A DNA stretch of 64,000 bases from Clostridiales bacterium (GTDB lineage Bacteria > Bacillota > Clostridia > Saccharofermentanales > DTU023): assembly GCA_004556925.1 (NCBI GenBank), contig SFFI01000001.1, forward strand, positions 1-64,000, written 5' to 3'. The notes beneath the pieces were generated by a model. That model did no database searches. It saw only the letters and a list, made by a program, of their open reading frames with translations, and was not told the origin of the DNA. This document shows, piece after piece, positions 8,267-17,161 of the stretch (the first letter of the stretch is position 1; each line of letters opens with the position of its first letter). A program made the translations under genes and the position numbers.

Positions 8267-9007
8267 ATGAAAATTGCTTTAGCCACACCCCCTATCACTT
8301 TGGACCAGCCTGCCTATAATCTGCAGGCTATTCTGCAAGCCTGCCAGAAAGCTCACGAGGCTGGAGCCGACCTGGTCCTGTTTGGCGAAGCGGCCTTGCA
8401 GGGTTTTGAGGCCCTGAATTTTGACTACCAACATGACATCCCCCTGGCTGTGGGCTTGTCTTCTCCTGAGATTGCCTGCCTGAGCCAAACCGCAAAGGAT
8501 TTGAGCCTGGCCATAGGGGTCGGCCTATACCTCAACATCCAGGGCGGCCTTTACAGCGCTTATTTAGTTTTAGATAAACAGGGGCAGCAAGCTGCTCTCT
8601 ATAAAAGAATTTCTTCTGGTTGGCTGGAGGCCAAGGCTTTCAAAAATGCAGACTACCGCCTGGGCCGTGAGGCAATCATCTTCGACTTGGAAGGCAAAAA
8701 ATTCACAATCATGCTTTGCGGAGATTATTGGGAAGATGACCTACTCCCCCTCTGGGTCGAACTTGACGACCGGGTAGATGCCTTTATTTGGCCTGTCCAC
8801 TGCGATTACAGCCTGGAGGATTGGGCCTCAAGCGAAAAGCAAGCTTACCAAGACCGGAGCCAGATCATGTTCAAACCCATCTTATTCGTCAATAACTATG
8901 TGCCGGATGAGGGCCGAGCCAAGGGCGGCGCCTACTGCTGGTTACAGGGGCACACCCTAGCAGGGCAAGAGCCAGGTCATCCCGGTATGCTGCTAGTTGA
9001 TCTTTAG
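8267..9007 (+). CDS. Carbon-nitrogen hydrolase (nitrilase superfamily)
   Basis: A 246-residue cytoplasmic amidohydrolase. The Glu-Lys-Cys triad is visible as FGEAALQG (Glu near 42), YKRIS (Lys near 110) and LCGDYWED (Cys near 148). The family hydrolyses or condenses non-peptide C-N bonds in amides, nitriles and N-carbamoyl compounds; the substrate cannot be told from sequence. The ATG at 8267 follows GGAGGAGG; a TTG at 8252 lies inside that site and is rejected. It is a single gene facing the convergent TrmH-type methylase. Confidence 0.85.
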   Translation: MKIALATPPITLDQPAYNLQAILQACQKAHEAGADLVLFGEAALQGFEALNFDYQHDIPLAVGLSSPEIACLSQTAKDLSLAIGVGLYLNIQGGLYSAYLVLDKQGQQAALYKRISSGWLEAKAFKNADYRLGREAIIFDLEGKKFTIMLCGDYWEDDLLPLWVELDDRVDAFIWPVHCDYSLEDWASSEKQAYQDRSQIMFKPILFVNNYVPDEGRAKGGAYCWLQGHTLAGQEPGHPGMLLVDL

Positions 9008-9086
9008 GCATCTGCTTCTAGCTAGCTTTTCCCTTCAAGACTATCAGACCACAACAAAGCCTGGGCACAACAAGTTGAAGCCAGAT

Positions 9087-9902
9087 TTAGCGATATAGTC
9101 TTTGTAGCTGCCAGGCCATAATGGCCGCAGCAGAGGCTAAATTGAGCGACTCCGCCCTCCCCGTCATTTCCACAGAGATAAGCCTATCTGCCCTAGCTTT
9201 AGCCTCGCTACTCAGGCCGTGGGCTTCATTCCCTAAAAGCAAGGCGTAGTGGCGCTCTGGAATAGCCGGCTTATAAGAGGCTAAGCTAGTCCCTGCCATA
9301 TCTGCCGCCAGGAGGTCGTGTTTTGGCAGTTGAGCCTTCAGTTGGTGCACATTGTCCGCCTGCCACACAGGCACATACAGGGCTGAACCCATAGAAGCCC
9401 GCAGGGCTTTACTGTTGTAGGGCCAAACGGAATCCCCAAGGAGAATGAGGCCGGCCAGGCCCAAGGCATCTGCCGTTCGCAGAATTGTCCCCAGATTACC
9501 GGGATCCCGGCATTGCTCTAGGACCAGATAATTACCCGAGGGCATCGCTTCCGTCTGGCTGAGGTCGGGTAAGCGGGGGGCTTCAACCACCGAAATGACC
9601 CCCTGGCTATGCTGGGTCGCGGCAATTTGCGTAAAAATGTGGGGGGCTAGCCTGCGCACCCGGTCAGGATCAAGGTCAAGCTGGCCTGAGAGCTGGTCAA
9701 AGCAGGCCTGGCCCTCAGGGTCGTCCGGGAAAAAGATATACCGATACCCGTAGGCTTCCAAGGCCGTGGAGTTGTGCCTCAGGCCCTCAATCAGAATAAG
9801 ATTCTCGCGTTTCGCCTTACTTTCCTGGAGCAAGGATACGGTTTCTTTGACTAGGCTGTTTTGCCGGGAAGTAATCCGTTGGAGTTCATTCCACCTAAGC
9901 AT
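9087..9902 (-). CDS. TrmH/SpoU-family RNA 2'-O-methyltransferase
   Basis: A 271-residue SPOUT enzyme that should transfer a methyl group from S-adenosylmethionine to a ribose 2'-OH of rRNA or tRNA. All three SpoU motifs are visible: DPGNLGTILRTADA near residue 130, LLGNEAHGLS near 222 and ESLNLASAAAI near 250. The N-terminal part is the RNA-binding substrate domain. It follows infC-rpmI-rplT, a common place for this family in Firmicutes, but a terminator separates it from rplT. The exact target nucleotide is not known. Confidence 0.88.
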   Translation of the reverse strand: MLRWNELQRITSRQNSLVKETVSLLQESKAKRENLILIEGLRHNSTALEAYGYRYIFFPDDPEGQACFDQLSGQLDLDPDRVRRLAPHIFTQIAATQHSQGVISVVEAPRLPDLSQTEAMPSGNYLVLEQCRDPGNLGTILRTADALGLAGLILLGDSVWPYNSKALRASMGSALYVPVWQADNVHQLKAQLPKHDLLAADMAGTSLASYKPAIPERHYALLLGNEAHGLSSEAKARADRLISVEMTGRAESLNLASAAAIMAWQLQRLYR

Positions 9903-9937
9903 GTTTACCTCAATTTAGGATGGGAGCTGGGGCCAAT

Positions 9938-9963
9938 AAAAAAGCGGGACAAGCCCGCTTTTC
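9938..9963 (-). terminator. Terminator after rplT
   Basis: On the minus strand the stem AAAAGCGGG / CCCGCTTTT is followed by T residues, 24 bases past the rplT stop. Confidence 0.85.
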
Positions 9964-9986
9964 AAACTGCAATAGTGTTCTATCCA

Positions 9987-10340
9987 CTAAGAAGCCTGCT
10001 TAGCCAGTTCACACAGGCTGGCAAAGGCTGCCTTGTCGTTAACGGCCAGGTCGGCCAGCATCTTACGGTCAATTTCCATATCCTGCTTCTTTAAGCCATT
10101 GATAAAGCGGGAATACGAAATACCATTATTACGGCTTTCAGCATTGATGCGGGCAATCCAAAGCTTGCGGAAATCACGCTTTTTCCGGCGCCGGTCAGCA
10201 TAGGCATAATTGCCAGATTTCATCATGGCCTGGTTGGCTACACGATATTGAGTAGATTTGCGGCCAAAGTAACCCTTATTTTGCTTTAGAACTTTTTTAT
10301 GGCGCTTTCTTAAGACGACACCACGTTTTACTCTTGTCAT
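9987..10340 (-). CDS. rplT: 50S ribosomal protein L20
   Basis: A 117-residue basic protein of exactly normal length, opening MTRVKRGVVLRKRHKKVLK with the typical long basic N-terminal helix. It binds 23S rRNA early in large-subunit assembly. It is third in the infC-rpmI-rplT operon. In other bacteria L20 represses this operon through the leader RNA, and the leader at 11235-11370 is a plausible site for that here. Confidence 0.98.
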   Translation of the reverse strand: MTRVKRGVVLRKRHKKVLKQNKGYFGRKSTQYRVANQAMMKSGNYAYADRRRKKRDFRKLWIARINAESRNNGISYSRFINGLKKQDMEIDRKMLADLAVNDKAAFASLCELAKQAS

Positions 10341-10382
10341 TTGCTATACCTCCAATTAAGTCAAATAAACTAAGCGGCATCC

Positions 10383-10580
10383 TTATTTGTAGGGGAGCAA
10401 ACGCTTAACTCTTTTAGCCTCAGCTGGGCTGACTTCGACAATCTTGCGCAGCTGTCTTTTACGCTTAGTAGTCTTTTTAGTCAGGATGTGCTTCTTATAG
10501 GCTTGGGCCCGACGCACTTTACCCGTAGCACTCATTTTGTACCTCTTCTTGGAAGAGGAATGTGATTTCATCTTTGGCAT
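10383..10580 (-). CDS. rpmI: 50S ribosomal protein L35
   Basis: A 65-residue basic protein opening MPKMKSHSSSKKRYK, the hallmark of L35, with normal length. It is middle gene of the infC-rpmI-rplT operon, 48 bases after infC and 42 before rplT, each gap carrying a ribosome site. Confidence 0.97.
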   Translation of the reverse strand: MPKMKSHSSSKKRYKMSATGKVRRAQAYKKHILTKKTTKRKRQLRKIVEVSPAEAKRVKRLLPYK

Positions 10581-10628
10581 ATTACAGCCTCCTTTGCCAT
10601 TACTAAAACAATTTATCTATATGGAAGT

Positions 10629-11234
10629 TTATTGTTTTGCTTCTTCGTCTGCTGCTAGGACTTCCTGGTCCTCTTTTTGACTGGCAGCAAATTCTTTCTT
10701 TTCCTTTTCACTCAGCGGTGCCAGGTACATAACCATGTGCCTACCCTCCATGAGGGGGGGCCGGTCTACTTTGCCCAGGCCTTCACAGGCTTTAGCGAAT
10801 TGTTCCATAACTTCGTAGCCCTGGTTTTGGTAGGCCATTTCACGCCCTCTGAAGCGGATAACCACTTTGACCCTATCTTCATTTTTCAAGAAGCGATGGG
10901 CATTGCGAGCTTTAACGTTGAAGTCGTGTTCTTCTGTGGTCAGCTTGATCTGAACCTCTTTGACATTGATCTTCTTTTGGTTTTTGCGGGCTTCGCGTTC
11001 GCGCTTGGATTGCTCAAATTGGAATTTGGAGTAGTCCATAATGCGGGCCACGGGATTTTGAGGATTATCTGATACCAAAACAAGGTCGAGTCCCTGATGG
11101 TAGGCCATATCCTGGGCCTTTTCAATATCTACGACTCCCTGCATCTCCCCGTCCTGATCAATCAGTCTCACTTGGGGGTAGTTGATGTCCTCGTTAATCC
11201 TTGCGCGGTTATTCTTGCCTCTGGGTTTAGCTAT
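10629..11234 (-). CDS. infC: Translation initiation factor IF-3, ATA start codon
   Basis: IF-3 (201 residues) binds the 30S subunit and proofreads the start codon. The N-domain begins AKPRGKNNRARINEDINYP and the C-domain carries the usual VKEVQIKLTTEEHDF and VVIRFRGREM stretches. No ATG, GTG or TTG precedes the conserved RINE motif in frame. The codon placed 4-6 bases after AAGGAGGCAC is ATA (11232-11234). A non-standard AUU/AUA/AUC start is the rule for infC in many bacteria and lets IF-3 repress its own translation. The GTG at 11169-11171 would delete 21 conserved residues and is rejected. Confidence 0.95.
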   Translation of the reverse strand: MAKPRGKNNRARINEDINYPQVRLIDQDGEMQGVVDIEKAQDMAYHQGLDLVLVSDNPQNPVARIMDYSKFQFEQSKREREARKNQKKINVKEVQIKLTTEEHDFNVKARNAHRFLKNEDRVKVVIRFRGREMAYQNQGYEVMEQFAKACEGLGKVDRPPLMEGRHMVMYLAPLSEKEKKEFAASQKEDQEVLAADEEAKQ

Positions 11235-11370
11235 GGTGTGCCTCCTTAAATTTTCGCATAAAAAAAGCGGATTGATTCCGCTCTCGACAAGAGACCCTTT
11301 GGTCAGGGTTTCATTGTATTAACCTTTTCATCTAATGACTGAAGGTGAGATGGAATCTACTTTTTGTACG
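11235..11370 (-). promoter_or_regulatory. infC-rpmI-rplT leader with attenuator terminator
   Basis: The 5' leader between promoter and infC has an AACCCTGACCAAAGGGT hairpin (about 11291-11311) and, just upstream of the ribosome site, AGCGGA-ATCAA-TCCGCT followed by seven T (11260-11282), an intrinsic terminator in front of the operon. Such leaders in Firmicutes mediate feedback by L20. Whether this one binds L20 is inferred from position and layout. Confidence 0.75.
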
Positions 11371-11376
11371 TTGAAC

Positions 11377-11405
11377 ACTATAAAGGGTTTGTTCTGCCTT
11401 GTCAA
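11377..11405 (-). promoter_or_regulatory. Promoter of the infC operon
   Basis: On the minus strand TTGACA (11405-11400) and TATAGT (11382-11377) are 17 bases apart, a near-consensus sigma-A promoter. Confidence 0.88.
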
Positions 11406-11416
11406 ATCGAATTTAG

Positions 11417-11442
11417 CCAGTGCCCAGGGATCTGGGCACTGG
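11417..11442 (-). terminator. Hairpin at the end of the Ca2+-ATPase gene
   Basis: A perfect stem CCAGTGCCCAG / CTGGGCACTGG lies 10 bases after the ATPase stop and just upstream of the infC -35 box. It has no long T-tract, so it may be a weak terminator or insulator. Confidence 0.5.
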
Positions 11443-11451
11443 CCATAAAAC

Positions 11452-14250
11452 TTAATGCTTATACTTCAAGCGCTTGTGGCCTTCGCCAATAAAGAAGGGA
11501 ATCAATGAGAGCCCAAACATGATGAGGAGGTCTGTGCCCGTAGGATGGATGGTGTGGAATAAGACGTTTGCAAAGGGCATGTAGAGCACGGTTAATGTGA
11601 GGGCTAGAGATAAGAGGACCGCCCGGTTCATTGTAGCGTTACTGAAAAAGCCCAGAGAGAAAACCGACTGGTGTTCTGAACGACAGGAGAAGGCCCGGAT
11701 AAGTTCCGCAAAGATTAGCGTCACAAAGGCAAAGGTGCGGGCGCCATCAGAGGGAATGGCATCGGGATGGGCATAAAAATCGAAGCTTTCATAAAGCTGG
11801 GGCTGGCCTGCGGCATCCAGAAGCACTTCTCCCTCCAGAGTGAGGTAGTCGGGATAGAAGTAACGCCCCAACTGGAAGGCCACAAAAACCGCTACAAAAA
11901 TAGCCACAGCCTGGACCAGCATGGATCTGACCATGGGGCCATTGATAATTTTTTCCTCCCGGTCCCTCGGCGGAATCCGCATAATATCGTCTTCACCCTT
12001 CTCCTGGCCCAAGGCTAGGGCTGGGAAGGAGTCAGTAACCAGGTTCAGCCAGAGTAGCTGAATAGGCAGGAGAGGCGAATAAGCAGGTCCCAGCATGAGG
12101 TTGGTGATGAAAACGACGAGAATCTCGCCCACATTGCAGGACAGCAGGAAGGAAACGAATTTGCGGATATTGGAATAGATAATCCGGCCTTCCCGCACCG
12201 CAGAAACAATCGTGGCAAAGTTGTCATCCGTGAGAATCATGTCAGAGGAAGATTTGGCCACTTCCGTACCCGTGATGCCCATGGCAACGCCAATATCTGC
12301 CAATTTGAGCGCAGGGGCATCGTTAACCCCATCGCCAGTCATGGAGGCAGCATGGCCTTTACGCTTTAAGGCCCGTACAATCCTGACCTTGTGTTCAGGT
12401 GAAACCCGCGCAAACACGGAAACCTGGTCCACTAAGTCTTCTAGGTCTTGGTCGGACAGCTTCTCCAGCTCTTGTCCTGTCACCACCCGGTCCCCCACTT
12501 GTGCAATATGCAGGGACTCCGCTATGGCCAGGGCTGTTTCGGCATAGTCACCGGTAATCATAACTACCCGGATTCCCGCCTGGTGGCAGACCGCAATAGC
12601 GTCGCGGACTTCATCACGTGGGGGGTCAATCATACCCGTTAAACCGACAAAGGTCATCCCCTGCTCAGGCTGCTTATAGCTGCCATCTGGCGAGACTTTA
12701 TAGGCAAAGGCCAGGACACGCAGGGCCTTCTTAGCCATACGGGAGTTCTCCGCCAAGATTTCCTTACGGCGGTCGGGTGTCAGTGTTACTAACTCGCCGT
12801 CCACCAGTTCATTAACGCATTGTTCTAAAAGAATATCCGGTGCACCTTTGGTAAGGGAGAGATGACCTTCCGGGAAGTCAGAGTAGAAAACTGACATGGC
12901 CTTACGGTCAGAGTCAAAGGGCAGGTCGCCCTGGAATTCATGTTCTGACCGCAAGTTTTCACGGGTCTTATTCCCTTTGGCCGCCAAGGTTAGCAGGGCA
13001 CCTTCTGTGGGATCGCCCAAAATGTCCCAGCCCGTATCTGCTTCGTGCAATTCAGCATCGTTACAAAGAGCCGCGATTTCCAAGAGACGGGAGAGACTTT
13101 GTGAATCTTCAGAAGAGTCTGTTTCACAGCTAATCTCGCCAGTGGGGGCATAGCCAGAGCCGGAAACCTGGTAACGGGACTTGCCAGTATAAAGTTCCAC
13201 CACGGTCATAGCGTTTTGGGTAAGGGTACCCGTTTTGTCAGAGCAAATGGTATCGATAGAGCCCAGAGTTTCTACAGCCAGTAGGCGCTTCACAATGGCA
13301 TTTTGAGCCGCCATCCGGTTCATGCCCAGGGCTAAGACTATGGTAACGACCGCAGGCAGACCTTCTGGAATAGCCGCGACGGCCAAGCTGACCGCTGTCA
13401 TAAAGAGGCGGACAGGATCACCGCCCTGTAAGAGGCCCACAGCAAAAACGATGATACAAACAAAGACGACAATGATGCCTAAGACCTTGCCCAGGTGGTT
13501 AAGGGAAACTTGTAAGGGAGTGGCTTCCTGCTCAATAGACTGTAGGCTGGCAGCGATGTTACCCACTTCTGTGTTGCCTCCTGTCGCCACCACTAAGCCA
13601 CGGCCATTGCCGTAGGTTACGGAAGTTGAGGAGAAAAGCATATTGTGGCGGTCGCCAATCCCGAGTTCACCGGTTGCCGTCATCTCCGCATCCTTTTCAA
13701 CCGGAACAGATTCACCGGTCAAGGAGGCTTCCTCTGCCTTGAGGTTACTGGACTTTAACAAACGGATATCTGCTGGCACAATGTCGCCCGCTTCGAGGAG
13801 CACAATATCCCCGACCACTAAGTCTTCGGTTGCCAGCATGACTTGCTTGCCATCTCGCATGGTCCTGGCCTCCGGGGCAGAGATCTTTTGCAAGGCTGCG
13901 ATAGCCTTCTCCGCCCTTCCCTCTTGCACAACGCCTAAAATAGCATTGACCACTACAATGGCCAAGATGATGATGGCATCTGCAAGTTCGCCCATAGCGC
14001 CAGATATGATGGCGGCGATAATCAAGATGATAATCAGAACATCTTTAAACTGATTGATCACTTTTTGCCAGACGGGGATCGCCTTTTCTTCGGCCAGTTT
14101 GTTGGGTCCAAATTTTTCCAGCCTAGCCTTAGCCTCTTGGCTGGATAGGCCCTGTTCGATGTCAGTTTGTAAATTCGATACGAGGTCTTCGCGGGTCCTT
14201 TGATAGAGGTCCTGCTTGCTTAAGCTAGGGCCTTGTTTGTCCTGTTCCAT
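11452..14250 (-). CDS. Ca2+-transporting P-type ATPase (SERCA/PMCA-like, type II)
   Basis: A 932-residue membrane cation pump that exports Ca2+ at the cost of ATP. The order is an N-terminal cation-ATPase domain, TM1-2, actuator domain with TGES, TM3-4 with the ion-binding PEGLPA, phosphorylation site SDKTGTLTQN, nucleotide-binding domain, hinge MTGDGVNDAP and six C-terminal transmembrane helices. The N-W-L-L-TDSFPALALG part in TM6 fits Ca2+ pumps. The start ATG has an AAGGAG site. It forms its own unit; a perfect 14-bp palindrome GAGATCTAGATCTC lies upstream at 14306-14319 and might be an operator. Confidence 0.93.
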   Translation of the reverse strand: MEQDKQGPSLSKQDLYQRTREDLVSNLQTDIEQGLSSQEAKARLEKFGPNKLAEEKAIPVWQKVINQFKDVLIIILIIAAIISGAMGELADAIIILAIVVVNAILGVVQEGRAEKAIAALQKISAPEARTMRDGKQVMLATEDLVVGDIVLLEAGDIVPADIRLLKSSNLKAEEASLTGESVPVEKDAEMTATGELGIGDRHNMLFSSTSVTYGNGRGLVVATGGNTEVGNIAASLQSIEQEATPLQVSLNHLGKVLGIIVVFVCIIVFAVGLLQGGDPVRLFMTAVSLAVAAIPEGLPAVVTIVLALGMNRMAAQNAIVKRLLAVETLGSIDTICSDKTGTLTQNAMTVVELYTGKSRYQVSGSGYAPTGEISCETDSSEDSQSLSRLLEIAALCNDAELHEADTGWDILGDPTEGALLTLAAKGNKTRENLRSEHEFQGDLPFDSDRKAMSVFYSDFPEGHLSLTKGAPDILLEQCVNELVDGELVTLTPDRRKEILAENSRMAKKALRVLAFAYKVSPDGSYKQPEQGMTFVGLTGMIDPPRDEVRDAIAVCHQAGIRVVMITGDYAETALAIAESLHIAQVGDRVVTGQELEKLSDQDLEDLVDQVSVFARVSPEHKVRIVRALKRKGHAASMTGDGVNDAPALKLADIGVAMGITGTEVAKSSSDMILTDDNFATIVSAVREGRIIYSNIRKFVSFLLSCNVGEILVVFITNLMLGPAYSPLLPIQLLWLNLVTDSFPALALGQEKGEDDIMRIPPRDREEKIINGPMVRSMLVQAVAIFVAVFVAFQLGRYFYPDYLTLEGEVLLDAAGQPQLYESFDFYAHPDAIPSDGARTFAFVTLIFAELIRAFSCRSEHQSVFSLGFFSNATMNRAVLLSLALTLTVLYMPFANVLFHTIHPTGTDLLIMFGLSLIPFFIGEGHKRLKYKH

Positions 14251-14367
14251 GTCTACTCCTTAGTATGAAATTGGCAGGCAATTTCTGCTCCGTAGAAGGC
14301 TAATCGAGATCTAGATCTCCCACTTGATTCCTCGGGATTCCTAGCGCAACTCAACTTTATTATTGTC

Positions 14368-15489
14368 TCACTTCAGCCCATATCTGTCACTAGTGCCGTC
14401 GGGATATATCCAAATGATACCGGCCCCATATTGGTCTGCCAGCTTTTTCCCCTCTGCTTCGTCAAGGTTGAAGAGTGCCGTGGAGAGGCCGTCCGCGATT
14501 CCAGAATCTTCAACTAGGATAGTCAAAGAAACATAGCGTTCTTGGGGATAGAGGGTCTTGGGATCCAAGAGGTGGTGGTATAGTTTCCCCTCCACAGTGA
14601 AATTACGTTCATAAATGCCGGAGGTAACCACCGAGAGATCATGGACCTGGAGGGTATCAAAAACCCCTGCCGCATCCTCAGGGTCGCGAATCCCCACCGT
14701 CCAATCCTGGCCACCCGGCTTGCTACCTAGGGATTTCACATTGCCCCCCATACTGATGAGGTAATGATCCAGGCCCCGGTCAGCCATCTGGTCCATGACG
14801 AGCTCTAAGGCAAAGCCCTTGGCGGTGCCACCCAAGTCCAGGCGGAGGTCAGGGTCCAAAAATTCCACCGTTTGATCCTGGGTATTCAGTTTGACCTTGC
14901 TATAGTCCATGTGCTTACCAGCCTCTGCCAGGGCAGTGGGGTCAGGCAGATGGGCCTGGTCAGGATTTTTGTGCGAATCTTCCATGGCCTGGCGCCACAG
15001 GGTCGTTACCCTATCCATGGCGGGGTTATAGGCACCATCACTTTGGTCTGCGATCTGGAGTGAAAGCTGAATTAAGTTGAAGAGGTCAGGTTCTACCTTG
15101 ACCGGGCCTTGACCTGCCAGCACATTTACTTTCTGCAGGTTTACCTCTTCTGCACTCGCTGTAAAACCACTAAATAGGGCATCATACCTTCTGATTTGCC
15201 CCACAATCCAGTCTGTTGCCTCTTGAAAGCTGGCCTGATCAGGGGCATAGCCAACAATCTGCGTAAGGGTATCAAAGCCCGCAAAATCCTGGCGGGAAAA
15301 ACGCTGGAGGCCCTCCTCCCCTTTCTGTGAGGGCTCTACACCCTGCGAAGGCTTTCCATCCTCTGTAGACTCTAGCCCTGAGCTGGGATCCATCCGCTCA
15401 CCAGCATCCGGGCCTTGATAGCAGGCCGTAAGCCAAAAACTCATGAGACAAAGGCTGAGGATAAGTGCAAGCAAGCGTCTAGGGTGCAT
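14368..15489 (-). CDS. apbE: FAD:protein FMN transferase (ApbE), lipoprotein
   Basis: A 373-residue exported flavinyltransferase that attaches FMN to threonine of membrane redox proteins such as Rnf/Nqr subunits. The N-terminus has a lipoprotein signal with lipobox LTAC near residue 23. The ApbE core shows LDLGGTAKGFALE near 230 and SMGGNVKSLG near 258. The ATG at 15489 is chosen because AGGAGA precedes it; an upstream in-frame start at 15513 lacks a site. It follows the CNNM/CBS gene by 38 bases. No Rnf genes are in the window. Confidence 0.92.
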   Translation of the reverse strand: MHPRRLLALILSLCLMSFWLTACYQGPDAGERMDPSSGLESTEDGKPSQGVEPSQKGEEGLQRFSRQDFAGFDTLTQIVGYAPDQASFQEATDWIVGQIRRYDALFSGFTASAEEVNLQKVNVLAGQGPVKVEPDLFNLIQLSLQIADQSDGAYNPAMDRVTTLWRQAMEDSHKNPDQAHLPDPTALAEAGKHMDYSKVKLNTQDQTVEFLDPDLRLDLGGTAKGFALELVMDQMADRGLDHYLISMGGNVKSLGSKPGGQDWTVGIRDPEDAAGVFDTLQVHDLSVVTSGIYERNFTVEGKLYHHLLDPKTLYPQERYVSLTILVEDSGIADGLSTALFNLDEAEGKKLADQYGAGIIWIYPDGTSDRYGLK

Positions 15490-15527
15490 TTTTATTCTCC
15501 TGGCAACAGCCATAAAACGGCCTGGTT

Positions 15528-16979
15528 TTATTTCTTTTGAGAATCACTTTCTTTGCTGATATCCGGCTGGTCAGCCAGCATAGCGGGCTGGTCAGCCAGA
15601 TCCTCATCATCGGACTGAGCTCTAACCTTAACCCACAGTTTAGCGATACGGCGGCCATCCATGGCTTCCACTCGGAAGAGCAAGGACCCCAGTGCGACTT
15701 CCGGTTGGTCATGAGGGCCCGGAATGTGGTCCAGCTGGCTTAGCACTAATCCTGCCATAGTATCAAAATCTGCGTCCTCAAGTGGCAGATTTGCGATCTC
15801 GGGAATAAAGGCCGAAGCTTCATCCGGTGACATCAGGGCATCCAGGCTATAACTTCCGTCCGGATGCTGCACTAGCGGCGGGGACTTGTCGTCATATTCA
15901 TCCGCAATATCTCCCACCAACTCTTCGATCAGGTCTTCCATGGTGACAATGCCATCTACACCGCCGTATTCGTCAATAACCACAGCCAGCGTAACATGAT
16001 CCTGACGCATTTCTCGCATGAGTACATTAATCAGTTTGCTTTCCGGCACAAAGTAGGCTGGACGCAGGTAGGCTTGCAGTTTAAATTTGCGCGGGAAGTC
16101 TGACCGGGGCACATTTTGTCGGCGGAAAAAGTCTGTAACATGGACCACACCCACAATATCATCCATATCTTCATCGTAAACCGGAAAACGTGAGAACTTG
16201 GTCTGGGAGATGGTCTGCTGGACTTCCTCCCAGTCCGCATCCAGAGGCAGAGCTTCCACGGCCGTACGTGGGGTCATAATTTCTCTTACAGCCTTGTCAT
16301 CAAAGGCAAAGATCTTAGAAATGAGCGCCGCTTCTTCTCCTTGGATTGCTCCCGCACGGCGGCCCGCCTCGGTCATCATGCGGATTTCTTCCTCAGTTAC
16401 CTCATCTCCATGAACTTCTGAAAGGCCGAGGAGGCGGCATAAGAAATTGACTGTGGTATTCAGGACTTTTGTTAAAGGCTGAAAGATGATGTCGAAAAAG
16501 CGCAAGACCTTGGCAAAAGCTAAGGAAAAACGTTCTGGATATGCCATACCAATGCGTTTGGGGATGAGTTCCCCAAACACCAACGAGAGAAAAGAAATTA
16601 AGATTGTAGTCAGCACCGTAGCCAGGGTATCCATCCAGGTGTACTGGCCGTGGGGATCTAATAGCCTTACCAGGTAGGGTGAAAGTGACTCTGCACCAAA
16701 AGCCGCAGATAAAAAACCTGCAAGTGTTACACCGATTTGAATAGTGGCAAGGAAACTGCCCTGATTTTGTAGAAATTTGTGAAGTAAAGGAGCATTCTTT
16801 TTGCCATCTTCTGTCCAAAGTCGGACCTGGTTGGGATTCAGGGTCACGATGGCCATTTCAGAAGCCGAAAAGAAACCATTGACCAGGATTAAAATAAAAA
16901 TAATAACCAGACGCAAGCCGAGAGGGCTATCGAGATCATTTGCAGTAAGCAGAAGGGGCAACATAGGGCCTTCTTCCAT
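15528..16979 (-). CDS. CNNM/HlyC-CorC family membrane protein (paralogue 1)
   Basis: A 483-residue membrane protein with an N-terminal CNNM (DUF21) domain starting with GFFSASEMAI, four hydrophobic segments, a pair of CBS domains (IMTPRTAVEAL near 220, EYGGVDGIVTMEDLIEELVGDI region near 345) and a C-terminal CorC/HlyC domain. Bacterial members are linked to Mg2+ or other divalent cation transport; hemolysin is a historical label. It lies between tRNA-Lys and apbE on the same strand and probably shares a transcript with apbE. Two paralogues occur at 55971-58309. Confidence 0.88.
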   Translation of the reverse strand: MEEGPMLPLLLTANDLDSPLGLRLVIIFILILVNGFFSASEMAIVTLNPNQVRLWTEDGKKNAPLLHKFLQNQGSFLATIQIGVTLAGFLSAAFGAESLSPYLVRLLDPHGQYTWMDTLATVLTTILISFLSLVFGELIPKRIGMAYPERFSLAFAKVLRFFDIIFQPLTKVLNTTVNFLCRLLGLSEVHGDEVTEEEIRMMTEAGRRAGAIQGEEAALISKIFAFDDKAVREIMTPRTAVEALPLDADWEEVQQTISQTKFSRFPVYDEDMDDIVGVVHVTDFFRRQNVPRSDFPRKFKLQAYLRPAYFVPESKLINVLMREMRQDHVTLAVVIDEYGGVDGIVTMEDLIEELVGDIADEYDDKSPPLVQHPDGSYSLDALMSPDEASAFIPEIANLPLEDADFDTMAGLVLSQLDHIPGPHDQPEVALGSLLFRVEAMDGRRIAKLWVKVRAQSDDEDLADQPAMLADQPDISKESDSQKK

Positions 16980-17000
16980 CTAAGGTTAACCTCCTTAAAA

Positions 17001-17033
17001 AACAAAGCCCCGTTAAGCAACTGCTTGCGGGGC
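17001..17033 (-). terminator. Terminator after tRNA-Lys
   Basis: On the minus strand the stem AGCCCCG...CGGGGCT with inner AAGCAGTTGCTT is followed by TTTGTTTTTT. Confidence 0.8.
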
Positions 17034-17109
17034 TGGTGCACCATCAGGGACTCGAACCCTGGACCCACTGATTAAGAGTCAGTTGCTCTACCAACTGAGC
17101 CAATGGTGC
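17034..17109 (-). tRNA. tRNA-Lys (anticodon CTT)
   Basis: A complete cloverleaf: acceptor GCACCAT / ATGGTGC, D-arm GGCTCAGTTGGTAGAGC, anticodon stem ACTGA/TCAGT with loop CTCTTAA (anticodon CTT, reading AAG), T-arm GGTTCGAGTCC, discriminator A and encoded CCA. Confidence 0.96.
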
Positions 17110-17161
17110 GAAACATTTGATAGTATAGGAGGGCAAATAAAATAAGTCAAGGATAAAATTT

